Assembly: GCA_021803035.1 (NCBI GenBank)
Contig: JAJZME010000019.1
Span: 1 to 64,000 of the forward strand
Direction: 5' to 3'
Origin: Acidobacteriota bacterium
Lineage (GTDB): Bacteria; Acidobacteriota; Terriglobia; Terriglobales; Acidobacteriaceae
Length of the DNA stretch: 64,000 nt
Of this stretch, positions 37,288 through 45,182 are shown one piece after another (positions within the stretch are counted from its first letter, which is position 1; each line of letters opens with the position of its first letter). Both the position numbers and the translations under genes were made by a program. The notes beneath the pieces were generated by a model. That model worked only from the letters and a program-made list of their open reading frames with translations, searched no databases and was not told the origin of the DNA.

Positions 37288-38712
37288 TTACACCAGAGGG
37301 CCTGCGCCGGTTCGCGGCTTGCCTTGCTGGGCCTGATAAGTTGCCGGGCGGCCCATGCTTACGTAGGTAAAGCCGTGCTTTGCCATCTGCCCGGGTTTGT
37401 AAAGGTTGCGCCCGTCCACCACGATCGGGAAGCGAACCACCTGATTCAGCTTAACAAGGTCGATGCTGCCAAACTCTTTCCAGTCGGTCAGAATCAACAC
37501 CGCGTCGGCGCCCTCCGCCGCCTGGTAGAGGCCCTCCGCATAGATGAGGTTTTCGGCTGGCGGCAACACCGCCCTGGCGCGCTCGGCCGCCGCCGGATCG
37601 TAGACCGTCACGATGGCCCCGGCCTTCAGCAGCTTCTTCACAATCTCCACGGCCGGCGACTCGCGAATATCGTCGGTGTCGCCCTTGAAGGCCAGCCCCA
37701 GAGCCGCCAGCCGCTTGCCGCGCAGCGTCCACAGCGCGGAAAGCACCTTGTTGAAGAAGACCTCCTGCTGCGTATCGTTGATCTTCTTAATCTCTTCCAG
37801 GAGCTGGAAATCGATGCCGCGCTGCTGCGCTACCCAGTGAAATGCGGCAACATCTTTCGGGAAACACGATCCACCATAGCCCAGCCCGGCGCGCAGAAAC
37901 TTGGGACCGATGCGGCTGTCGGACCCCATGCCCGCGGCGATGTCTTCAATGTCCGCGTCCACGGCCTCGGCCAGGTTGGCGACCGCATTGATGAACGAGA
38001 TCTTCAGGGCCAGGAAGGCATTCGACGCGTGCTTGATGATCTCCGCGCTCTGCGCCGAGGTGACCACCAGCGGCGCCGGCCGCGATGCGCTGCACTGGCC
38101 GGGCAGAGCGTCCGGCTGCGCGTAGTAGCTGCCGCTGGTCAGCGGCTCATAGATGCGCCGCATGAGCGCGGTGGAGCGTTCGTCGCCGGAACCGACCACA
38201 ATGCGGTCGGGATGCAGAAAATCGCACACGGCCGTGCCCTCGCGCAGAAACTCCGGATTGGAGACCACATCGAAGCTGCGCGCGTCAACTCCGTGGCGAT
38301 GCAGTACCCGGCGTATCCAGTCGTTGGTGTAGACAGGCACGGTACTCTTTTCCACAATCACTTTATAGCCGTCGATGGAGCGTGCAATCGCCGAGACCAC
38401 GGCTTCAACGTAGGAGAGATCCGCCGCACCGCTTTCGCCCTGCGGCGTGCCCACGGCGATAAAGATCGCTTCGCTCCGCTCCACAGCTTCGCTCAGATTG
38501 CCGCTGAAGGTTACGCCGCGGTCACGATGGCGGGCGAGCAACTCGGGCAGGTGCTCCTCGAAGATGGGCACGCCGCCCTGCTGGAGCAACTTGACCCTGG
38601 CTTCGTCATTGTCAACGCAGATCACGTGATGGCCCATTTCGGCGAAGCAGACCGCCGCAACCAGGCCCACATATCCCGATCCGATCACACAAATGGAAAC
38701 TGAATTCGACAT
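37288..38712 (-). CDS. ugd: UDP-glucose 6-dehydrogenase
   Basis: 474 residues. ICVIGSGYVGLVAAVCFAEM (NAD site), VGTPQGESGAADLSYVEAVV, VEKSTVPVYTNDWIRRVL, NPEFLREGTAVCDFLHPDRI, KHASNAFLALKISFINAVAN and catalytic Cys in GLGYGGSCFPKDVAAF; C-terminal LGLAFKGDTDDIRESPAVEI. It oxidises UDP-glucose to UDP-glucuronate. Start ATG 38712, with AAAGGAGA about 12 nt ahead, is preferred over an upstream frame extension. Partner of the downstream UXS gene. Confidence 0.95.
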   Translation of the reverse strand: MSNSVSICVIGSGYVGLVAAVCFAEMGHHVICVDNDEARVKLLQQGGVPIFEEHLPELLARHRDRGVTFSGNLSEAVERSEAIFIAVGTPQGESGAADLSYVEAVVSAIARSIDGYKVIVEKSTVPVYTNDWIRRVLHRHGVDARSFDVVSNPEFLREGTAVCDFLHPDRIVVGSGDERSTALMRRIYEPLTSGSYYAQPDALPGQCSASRPAPLVVTSAQSAEIIKHASNAFLALKISFINAVANLAEAVDADIEDIAAGMGSDSRIGPKFLRAGLGYGGSCFPKDVAAFHWVAQQRGIDFQLLEEIKKINDTQQEVFFNKVLSALWTLRGKRLAALGLAFKGDTDDIRESPAVEIVKKLLKAGAIVTVYDPAAAERARAVLPPAENLIYAEGLYQAAEGADAVLILTDWKEFGSIDLVKLNQVVRFPIVVDGRNLYKPGQMAKHGFTYVSMGRPATYQAQQGKPRTGAGPLV

Positions 38713-39063
38713 CTGCTTGCACTGTCTCCTTTGGGATTTCGCAGCCGAGGTTGACGGCTTGGCCGCGGCACCGCCGGCAAGACAGTCGAACGGCATCGGA
38801 GGGAAATGGGACAGAATCAGACTTCCACTCCATTGACTGTGACCCTGGCAAAACCCGCAAAGCTGGCCGAGAGACCGCTGGAAACCGCTTGTACGTCCCT
38901 AGCCTATTCGTTGCGGCTTGGGCGAGGCAAACGCATTTCATGCGCCGGCCCAGGTTTTCGTCCGCGAGGTAAAGCTGCTATGCTGCGGGCACTTGGAAAA
39001 AGCGATTTATTGCTTCTCGCGGCCCTGTTTTTTTCGGTACATTGTGTGGAAAGAGAGTGGACG

Positions 39064-40539
39064 ATGCGATTTCTTGGAATCGATGTGGGAACAGGCGGCA
39101 CGCGCGCTGTTCTGGTGGACGCGGCCGGAAAGCTGATTGGGGCGGCGGCGAGCGCGCACGCGCCCTTCCGGGCCGAGCATCCGGGATGGGCGGAACAGGA
39201 TCCGGAAGACTGGTGGCGGGCGGCGCAGGAAGCCATTGCGGGCGCGCTGGCCTCGACGCCGGAGCCCGACGCGCCGGTCGTGGCGCTGGCGCTCACCGGG
39301 CAGATGCACGGCGCGGTGCTGCTGGACGAGCGCGGCCAGGTGTTGCGGCCTTCGCTCATCTGGTGCGACACGCGCACCCAGCCGCAGTGCGACTGGCTGA
39401 CCGAACAGATCGGCCGGGAGCGGCTGATCGAGCTGACCTGCAATCCCGCGCTGCCCAACTTCACGCTCACCAAGCTGCTGTGGGTGAAGAACCATGAGCC
39501 GGAGATCTTCGCCCGGACGCGCCACATCATGTGTCCCAAGGACTACGTCCGCTACCGGCTTACCGGCGAGTTCGCCATCGACGTGCAGGAGGCTTCGGGA
39601 ACGCTGCTGCTCGACGTCACGCACCGGCGCTGGTCGCGCGAAGTGGCTGCGGCCGCGGGAATCGATGAGCACTGGCTGCCGCGGGTTTTCGAGTCGCCGG
39701 AGGTATGCGCGCGCATCAGCGATGAGGCGGCCGCGCTGACGGGGCTCAAAGCCGGCACGCCGGTTGCCGCCGGCGCGGGCGACCAGGGCGCGGGCGCGGT
39801 GGGCATGGGCATTCTGCAGCCGGGATCGGTGTCGGCCACCATCGGCACTTCAGGAGTGGTGTTTGCCGCAACGGCCGAGCCGACCAGGGATCCGCATGGG
39901 CGGCTGCACACGTTTTGCCACGCGGAGCCCGGGTTGTGGCACGTGATGGGCGTGACGCAGAGCGCCGGCTTGAGCCTGAGCTGGTTGAAAGAGACCTTCT
40001 TTGCCAGCCAAAGCTACGACGCGCTCAATGCGCAGGCCGCCGCCGTTCCCGCCTGCTGCGACGGGCTGGAGTGGGCGCCGTACCTGTTGGGCGAGCGCAC
40101 GCCGCACCTGGACCCCGAGGTGCGCGCGGCTTTTGCCGGCATCGGCGCCGGACACACGGCGGCGCACTTTGTGCGCGCGGTGCTGGAAGGCGTTGCGTAT
40201 TCGCTCAATGACACATTCGCGCTCTTTGCGGATCTGGGAATCCCGGTGCGCGGAATCAGGCTGGGCGGCGGCGGTGCACGCGGCGAACTGTGGCGGCGGA
40301 TTCAGGCGGGTATTTATGGTCACACTGTGGAAGTGCTGACGGCCGAAGAAGGCGGCGCGTTTGGATGCGCGCTGATGGCCGGCGTGGCGGCAGGCCATTG
40401 GGCAAATCTCGATGAGGCCTGCGCGCAAGCCATCCAGGTGGCGCAGCGCATCGAGCCGGATGCCGATGATGCGGCAGCCTACAAGACCGGTTACGCGCAT
40501 TGGCGCAAGCTCTATCCGGCGCTGCGCAGTCTGCGGTGA
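39064..40539 (+). CDS. xylB: xylulokinase (FGGY kinase)
   Basis: 491 residues. FLGIDVGTGGTRAVLVDAAG (ATP loop), LTGQMHGAVLLDERGQVLRP, LIWCDTRTQPQCDWLTEQIG, PNFTLTKLLWVKNHEPEIF, AGAGDQGAGAVGMGILQPGS with SVSATIGTSGVV, and GIRLGGGGARGELWRRIQAG. These are XylB features; it phosphorylates D-xylulose to enter the pentose phosphate pathway. No xylose isomerase lies next to it. Start ATG 39064 follows GAGAGTGG; the frame extends upstream without similarity. A weak LacI-type core (AAGCGATT near 39000) lies ahead but its outer bases do not match. Confidence 0.92.
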   Translation: MRFLGIDVGTGGTRAVLVDAAGKLIGAAASAHAPFRAEHPGWAEQDPEDWWRAAQEAIAGALASTPEPDAPVVALALTGQMHGAVLLDERGQVLRPSLIWCDTRTQPQCDWLTEQIGRERLIELTCNPALPNFTLTKLLWVKNHEPEIFARTRHIMCPKDYVRYRLTGEFAIDVQEASGTLLLDVTHRRWSREVAAAAGIDEHWLPRVFESPEVCARISDEAAALTGLKAGTPVAAGAGDQGAGAVGMGILQPGSVSATIGTSGVVFAATAEPTRDPHGRLHTFCHAEPGLWHVMGVTQSAGLSLSWLKETFFASQSYDALNAQAAAVPACCDGLEWAPYLLGERTPHLDPEVRAAFAGIGAGHTAAHFVRAVLEGVAYSLNDTFALFADLGIPVRGIRLGGGGARGELWRRIQAGIYGHTVEVLTAEEGGAFGCALMAGVAAGHWANLDEACAQAIQVAQRIEPDADDAAAYKTGYAHWRKLYPALRSLR

Positions 40540-40846
40540 ACGGCAGCTTCCAGCTTTCAGCTCTCAGCTTGCTTTGCGGGAGAACAGGAGTCCGGACTTC
40601 GTTGCTGTAGATTTCACAGCGCGTTGCTTTGAAATTGGCTGTGGCCTGGCCTGGATCCAAAAGCGCGCGATCCATCCCGGCGAGCACAAATCGCTCATTA
40701 GCGATCTCATATATCGACACCGGCAGGCGCAAGGGAAATGTGGAAACTCGCGTCGCCATTTCCTAATCCTCCGCAGAGCTTCAGCGGGGCTATTCCAAGA
40801 GCGCAAGGTGTTCGGGGGCGGGTTTGCGCGCAATTGGCGTTTTGAT

Positions 40847-42034
40847 TTATCCGCGGCATCGGGTCCAAAGCTGCTCGATGTAGGTGTCGGTCATGCCGGC
40901 GATGTAGTCGGCTACGGTGCGCACCAGTCCCTCGGCGGGAATCTGCGCCTGGTGGTCCGCAGGCAACAGGCTGGGATCGGCGAGGATGGCGTCGAAGACG
41001 CCGTGCACCACTTCGGTGGCATGACTGTGCTCATCTTCCATGCCGGGCGAGTTGTAAAGGCGGGCGTAAAGGAATTCCTTGGCGCGTGCGCGGGCGGTTT
41101 CCATCCGCGGACTGAGCGTGGCCAGGCGGGCGGGGGCGCGGCGGACGTCTTCGAGCGTGGTGGCGCCCTGCGTGGCGACGCGGGCGCTGGTTTCGCAGGC
41201 CAGGTCGGTGACCATGGCGTTGAGCAGGCGGCGCAGCGCGTCGTAGACGGCGAGGCGGGGTTTGGCGGCGGGATAGGCGGCCAGCACGGCGTCATGCAGG
41301 CCGCGAAACAGGGGCACAGCCTCGCGGACCTCGTCGAGAGCAAGGATGCCGGAGTCGAGGCCGTCGTCGAGATCGGCGGTCAGGTAGGCGATTTCATCGG
41401 CCAGGTCGATCAACTGGGCCTCAAGGGGCGGAAAGCGGTCGAGGAAGTACTCTGCCAGTTCGGGGTGCGCGGCGGCGGAGTAGTCGCGGGAGTGCTTGAT
41501 GATGCCTTCGCGGACAGCGAGGGTCAGGTTGAGGCCGCGGAAGGCCGGATATCGCTCCTCGAACCAGGTGACGATGCGCAGGGCGTGGAGATTGTGGTCG
41601 AAGCGGAAGCCGTGCGCGCGGAGCGCCTCGTCGAGGGCCTTTTCGCCGGCGTGTCCGAAGGGCGGATGGCCGATGTCGTGGGCCAGGGCCAGGGTTTCAG
41701 CCAGTTCGGCGTTGAGGCCGAGCGCCCGGGCCAGGGTGCGGGAGATTTGCGTTACTTCCAGCGTGTGGGTGAGGCGGCTGCGGGAGTGGTCGGAGGGGAC
41801 TTCGGCGGGCAGGCGGGTGAAGACCTGGGTTTTGCCGGCCAAACGGCGGAATGCGCGCGTGTGGAGCACGCGGGCGGCATCGCGGGCAAACGGGGCGCGG
41901 TAGGGATGCGGCGGCTCAGGCCAGGCACGGCGCGCCAACTCACTCTCCGCGTGGCCGGGAACGGCGATTGCGGGCGGCAAAGGGACGGGCGGCAGGTTTT
42001 GCCGCTCCGTCAGGATGGATGCTTCATGCGGCAT
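40847..42034 (-). CDS. dgt: dGTPase-like HD-domain triphosphohydrolase
   Basis: 395 residues. RAPFARDAARVLHTRAFRRL, KTQVFTRLPAEVPSDHSRSR with LTHTLEVTQISRTLARALGL, ALAHDIGHPPFGHAGEKALD (HD metal site) and LIDLADEIAYLTADLDDGLD. This is the short dGTPase type; it releases tripolyphosphate from dNTPs to control pools. The ATG at 42034 gives MPHEASILTERQNL; an alternative start at 42091 would add 19 poorly conserved residues. Flanked by repeats on its 5' side. Confidence 0.9.
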   Translation of the reverse strand: MPHEASILTERQNLPPVPLPPAIAVPGHAESELARRAWPEPPHPYRAPFARDAARVLHTRAFRRLAGKTQVFTRLPAEVPSDHSRSRLTHTLEVTQISRTLARALGLNAELAETLALAHDIGHPPFGHAGEKALDEALRAHGFRFDHNLHALRIVTWFEERYPAFRGLNLTLAVREGIIKHSRDYSAAAHPELAEYFLDRFPPLEAQLIDLADEIAYLTADLDDGLDSGILALDEVREAVPLFRGLHDAVLAAYPAAKPRLAVYDALRRLLNAMVTDLACETSARVATQGATTLEDVRRAPARLATLSPRMETARARAKEFLYARLYNSPGMEDEHSHATEVVHGVFDAILADPSLLPADHQAQIPAEGLVRTVADYIAGMTDTYIEQLWTRCRG

Positions 42035-42159
42035 GCACCTTTGGTTATACCGCTTTTTAAGCGGTGGGCGCGCTGCGAACGATTCGCTCATGGGAGAAGC
42101 CCAGGCTTTGCCGGGGAGGTTTGACCTTTGCGGGAACGGCGCGGGCCCCTGGCGCCGCC
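42035..42159. repeat. dispersed short repeat CTCATGG-AGAA..CTTTGCCGGGGAGG
   Basis: Around 42086-42119 the block GCTCATGGGAGAAGCCCAGG then CTTTGCCGGGGAGG recurs at 60308-60341 as GCTCATGGAAGAACGCCCAG then CTTTGCCGGGGAGG. Noncoding; part of the repeat-filled gap (42035-42569) that holds no supported gene. Confidence 0.55.
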
Positions 42160-42290
42160 CTACGGGACTCCGAGGTGCTTTTCCGGCGCTTTCCCAGCAT
42201 TGAAACGCTGGGCTAATGAACGCTGCGCCTACGGCGCGAGCAGTTCGGAACCACTGAGGTTAACAAGTAGCCTTCGTGCGATTGCCCTGG
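42160..42290 (+). repeat. dispersed repeat, copy B with hairpin insert
   Basis: Full-length match to copy A (16863-16975), plus an extra 18 nt that supply the hairpin CCCAGC-ATTGAAAC-GCTGGG (42193-42212). The insert/deletion ends coincide with the hairpin, as if the hairpin is a separable unit. Confidence 0.75.
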
Positions 42291-42569
42291 GACTCGGGGC
42301 TGGCTGGAGGGGTGGGAGGAAGAATTGCCTCGATTCTGAGGCGTTTCCCTGTCTTTTCTTCCGGCAATCCTTACCGGATTCAGGTAAAAACTACACGGCC
42401 GGGGAGTGTTGGAACGGGATGGGAGAATTTGAAATCCCGTTTGTTTTCAATATGTTAATTCCAGATTTTGCGAATGGAATGCCGGTTGCGTGTTCCAGTG
42501 CGAGGGTAAAGGCCAATTGCGCTGACCAGAAGGCAGCGCTTCGCGATTAAAGAAACAGAGGACAAAGAC

Positions 42570-43313
42570 ATGATCATTCGACGTTTTGGGTTCGTATGGA
42601 TGGCAGCAGCCTTGGTGGCCGCCGGCGTGACCGGTTGCGCAACGAAGAAGTATGTGCGCACGCAGACGGCACCTATCATTCAACATGCCGGGAAACTGAA
42701 CAACGAGACCGCGGCAAACAACCGGCGGATTTACGAGGTCAACCAGAACGCGCAGGAGGGCATTGCGAAGGCGCAGAATGCGGCGAACACAGCCAACGAA
42801 AATGCTCAGAAGGCCGGCCAGGCAGCCAGCACGGCGCAATCGGCGGCCAACAGTGCCGTTAACAGCGCCAACTCGCTGGACAGCGTGGTGAAGGGGCTGG
42901 ACAAGTACCACCAGGTTGCTTCTGTATCAGTGCACTTCGCTTTTGCCAAAGCGGTGCTTACGCCGAAGGACAAGGAGAAGCTGAATCATTTTGCCACCAC
43001 CGATCTGGAGCCGGCGCAGAACTACATTCTTGAAGTAACGGGCGGGACCGACTGGACAGGGCCGAGGCAGTACAACGACCAGTTGAGCGAGCAGCGGGCG
43101 CGGACGGTGGTGCAGTATCTGGCGTCCAAGTACCACATTTCGGCCCGGCGATTCTATGTGATCGGCGTCGGCAAGGACGAGTATGTGGCAACGAACCAAA
43201 CGGCGGCGGGGCGTGCGCAGAACCGTCGCGTTACAGTGCAGATGCTGACGAACATGCCCAGCGGGTCGGGGAATTCAAACCAGACGGCACAATCGTCCAT
43301 GGCGCCCGAGTAA
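42570..43313 (+). CDS. OmpA-family lipoprotein with coiled-coil stalk
   Basis: 247 residues. Lipoprotein signal MIIRRFGFVWMAAALVAAGV-TGC with lipobox VTGC, an Ala/Asn-rich heptad region (about 45-105: NQNAQEGIAKAQNAANTANE, NAQKAGQAASTAQSAANSAV) like Lpp, then an OmpA_C peptidoglycan-binding domain (VHFAFAKAVLTPKDKEKLNH, GGTDWTGPRQYNDQLSEQRA, RTVVQYLASKYHI, GRAQNRRVTVQML). It probably tethers the outer membrane to peptidoglycan. AGAGGACAAAGAC precedes the ATG; a terminator follows at 43353. Confidence 0.88.
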   Translation: MIIRRFGFVWMAAALVAAGVTGCATKKYVRTQTAPIIQHAGKLNNETAANNRRIYEVNQNAQEGIAKAQNAANTANENAQKAGQAASTAQSAANSAVNSANSLDSVVKGLDKYHQVASVSVHFAFAKAVLTPKDKEKLNHFATTDLEPAQNYILEVTGGTDWTGPRQYNDQLSEQRARTVVQYLASKYHISARRFYVIGVGKDEYVATNQTAAGRAQNRRVTVQMLTNMPSGSGNSNQTAQSSMAPE

Positions 43314-43352
43314 GATCGCCGCACAGCGTTCGGACTGGCGAACACGGAATGG

Positions 43353-43394
43353 AAGGGCAGGCTCCGCGCAGGCGGCGTCTGCCCTTTCGTTTGT
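43353..43394 (+). terminator. Rho-independent terminator after OmpA-family gene
   Basis: AAGGGCAG (43353-43360) pairs with CTGCCCTT (43379-43386) around an 18-nt GC-rich loop, followed by TCGTTTGT. About 40 bp after the stop at 43313. Confidence 0.7.
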
Positions 43395-43426
43395 AAGGCG
43401 GTGTGGCACGCAGGCACCTGTGATGG

Positions 43427-43453
43427 ATAATACGATTTTCAAAATGGTAATAT
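43427..43453. promoter_or_regulatory. candidate NikR operator upstream of nickel transporter
   Basis: ATAATAC (43427-43433) and GTAATAT (43447-43453) form an imperfect inverted repeat with a 13-nt spacer, in an AT-rich patch about 90 bp upstream of the transporter ATG. NikR is a tetramer that binds spaced half-sites at nickel-uptake promoters, and nikR lies just downstream. Half-site match is 5 of 7, so this is a suggestion only. Confidence 0.35.
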
Positions 43454-43541
43454 GGTACAAATTTCATCGGAGAAGCGCCGCAAGCCGACTGCCCTGCCGC
43501 CCGGATCGCGCAGGGCGTAACGATCAACTCCAGGAATCTCC

Positions 43542-44618
43542 ATGCTCAACCTGTTCAATGATGCCGACATGGATGTCAAGCGCAAGGTGGCGAGCATCTA
43601 TACGGTATTGTTGCTGTTCAATGCGGGAGCGTGGCTGTGGGCGTTTGCCGCTTTTCGGCACTTTCCGCTGCTTCTGGGAACGGCATTTCTGGCGTATAGC
43701 TTTGGCCTGCGCCATGCCGTCGACGCTGACCATATCGCGGCCATCGATAACGTAACGCGCAAGCTCATGCAGGAACGAAAGCGGCCAGTGGCCGTGGGGT
43801 TCTTCTTTTCGCTGGGCCACTCGACGATCGTTGTGCTGGGTTCGGCGGCCATCGCGGGAGCGGCCATACTGCTGCAGCACCGCGTCGACGCGCTGCGGAA
43901 TGTCGGAGGCATCATCGGGACATTGGTCTCGGCGGTATTTCTGTTTGGCATCGGGCTTGCGAACCTGATGGTTCTGCGGTCGATCTACGCCGTGTTTACC
44001 CGCGTGCGCAAAGGGCAGGCTTACGTCGAAGAGGACCTTGACCTGCTTCTCAGCGGCCGCGGGTTTCTGGCCCGGCTTTTCCGCCCCATGTTTGCGATGA
44101 TTCGCCGCAGTTGGCATATGTACCCGCTGGGCGCGCTCTTCGGTCTGGGCTTCGATACGGCAACCGAAATCGGAGTGCTTGGCATCTCGGCGGCTGAAGC
44201 ATCCAAGGGCCTGCCGATCTGGTCGATCATGGTTTTCCCGGCGCTTTTCGCCGCTGGCATGTCACTGATCGACACGACCGACAACATCCTCATGCTCGGC
44301 GCTTATGGCTGGGCGTTTGTGAAGCCGGTGCGCAAGCTTTACTACAACCTGACCATCACCTTTGTTTCAGTGGTGGTTGCGTTCGCGGTGGGCGGCATCG
44401 AGACGCTGGGGCTGCTGGCCGGCCAGCTCAGCAAGAGCGGAATCTTCTGGGATGGAGTGCGAAGGCTCAATGAGAACTTTGGGGCGCTGGGCTACCTGAT
44501 TGTCGGCCTCTTTGTGCTGAGCTGGATTGGCTCGATTGCGATTTACAAGTGGCGGCGGCTCGATGAACTGGAAGCAGTTGGAGAAGTTGAAGTGGCATCG
44601 CCGCTGAATCGAGAGTGA
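43542..44618 (+). CDS. NiCoT-family nickel/cobalt permease (HoxN/NixA)
   Basis: 358 residues, about eight helices. The signature in helix 2 is FGLRHAVDADHIAAIDNVTR (H-x4-D-H metal motif); further motifs FFFSLGHSTIVVLGSAAIAG and LGALFGLGFDTATEIGVLGI, then MSLIDTTDNILMLGAYGWAF. It imports Ni2+ or Co2+ across the inner membrane, for example for urease or hydrogenase, which are not in this window. The convergent gene 19 bp downstream encodes NikR, pointing to nickel as substrate. Confidence 0.95.
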   Translation: MLNLFNDADMDVKRKVASIYTVLLLFNAGAWLWAFAAFRHFPLLLGTAFLAYSFGLRHAVDADHIAAIDNVTRKLMQERKRPVAVGFFFSLGHSTIVVLGSAAIAGAAILLQHRVDALRNVGGIIGTLVSAVFLFGIGLANLMVLRSIYAVFTRVRKGQAYVEEDLDLLLSGRGFLARLFRPMFAMIRRSWHMYPLGALFGLGFDTATEIGVLGISAAEASKGLPIWSIMVFPALFAAGMSLIDTTDNILMLGAYGWAFVKPVRKLYYNLTITFVSVVVAFAVGGIETLGLLAGQLSKSGIFWDGVRRLNENFGALGYLIVGLFVLSWIGSIAIYKWRRLDELEAVGEVEVASPLNRE

Positions 44619-44637
44619 GCCGCGCGGCGAAAGATCT

Positions 44638-45063
44638 CTATTGGGCGTGTCTTAATGCGGCGCCGGAATTTGTGAGCACGAGCTTTCCCAATTCCACACC
44701 TCGCAGGGCCAACATGCGGTCGGCTATCTCCTGAATCTCCTTGCCGCGCCCTTTCATGATGACGACTTCAAGACAATAGTGATGGTCGAGATGGACATGC
44801 GTGGCCGCCAGCACCATGGTCCCCGCACTGTGCTGCATTTCCGTCAGTTTCTGCGAGAGATTGGGAACGTGATGGTCGTAAACCAGCGTCAGAGTCGCCA
44901 CCACGGGCCGGTTGGAATCGACGGTCTGGGAAAGCATGGCCTCGCGGATGAGATCGCGCAGGGCTTCGGAGCGGTTGCTGTAGCCGCGGCGAGCGATCAG
45001 TTTGTCGAAGCCGGCCAATAGATCCTGGTCGAGGGAAATCGCTGTTCTGCTCAGTTCGGTCAT
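44638..45063 (-). CDS. nikR: nickel-responsive regulator NikR
   Basis: 141 residues. N-terminal ribbon-helix-helix (RTAISLDQDLLAGFDKLIAR, NRSEALRDLIREAM) and C-terminal ACT-like nickel-binding domain with all ligands: His78 in EMQHSAG, His89 and His91 in ATHVHLDHHYCLE, Cys97. It represses nickel uptake when Ni2+ is bound. Convergent with the NiCoT permease (19 bp between stops), the likely target. Start ATG at 45063 (MTELSRTAIS); an upstream start would add five residues. Confidence 0.95.
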   Translation of the reverse strand: MTELSRTAISLDQDLLAGFDKLIARRGYSNRSEALRDLIREAMLSQTVDSNRPVVATLTLVYDHHVPNLSQKLTEMQHSAGTMVLAATHVHLDHHYCLEVVIMKGRGKEIQEIADRMLALRGVELGKLVLTNSGAALRHAQ

Positions 45064-45122
45064 CGCGTCGCACCTCAACCTGATTCTAGGTCGCCGAGGG
45101 GATGATTTTGAACTCGACGATT

Positions 45123-45178
45123 GCGGATCCCGGGACCGGGGCCCGGGATCCGCATAAAGCCTCCGGCTTTACCGGAGG
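45123..45178 (-). terminator. tandem hairpins after the pectinase gene
   Basis: Hairpin 1 (45160-45178): CCTCCGG-CTTTA-CCGGAGG, 4 bp after the stop at 45183 and followed on the minus strand by CTTTAT. Hairpin 2 (45123-45153): perfect 12-bp arms GCGGATCCCGGG and CCCGGGATCCGC with a 7-nt loop. Similar sequence (CATAAA-CCTCC-GG-TTT) occurs at 60424-60445, so these also belong to a dispersed repeat type. Confidence 0.65.
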
Positions 45179-45182
45179 AGAC

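Noticed and set aside
38996..39012. LacI-type operator ahead of xylB
   Set aside because: Only the AANCGNTT core fits; the outer TG and CA positions do not match.
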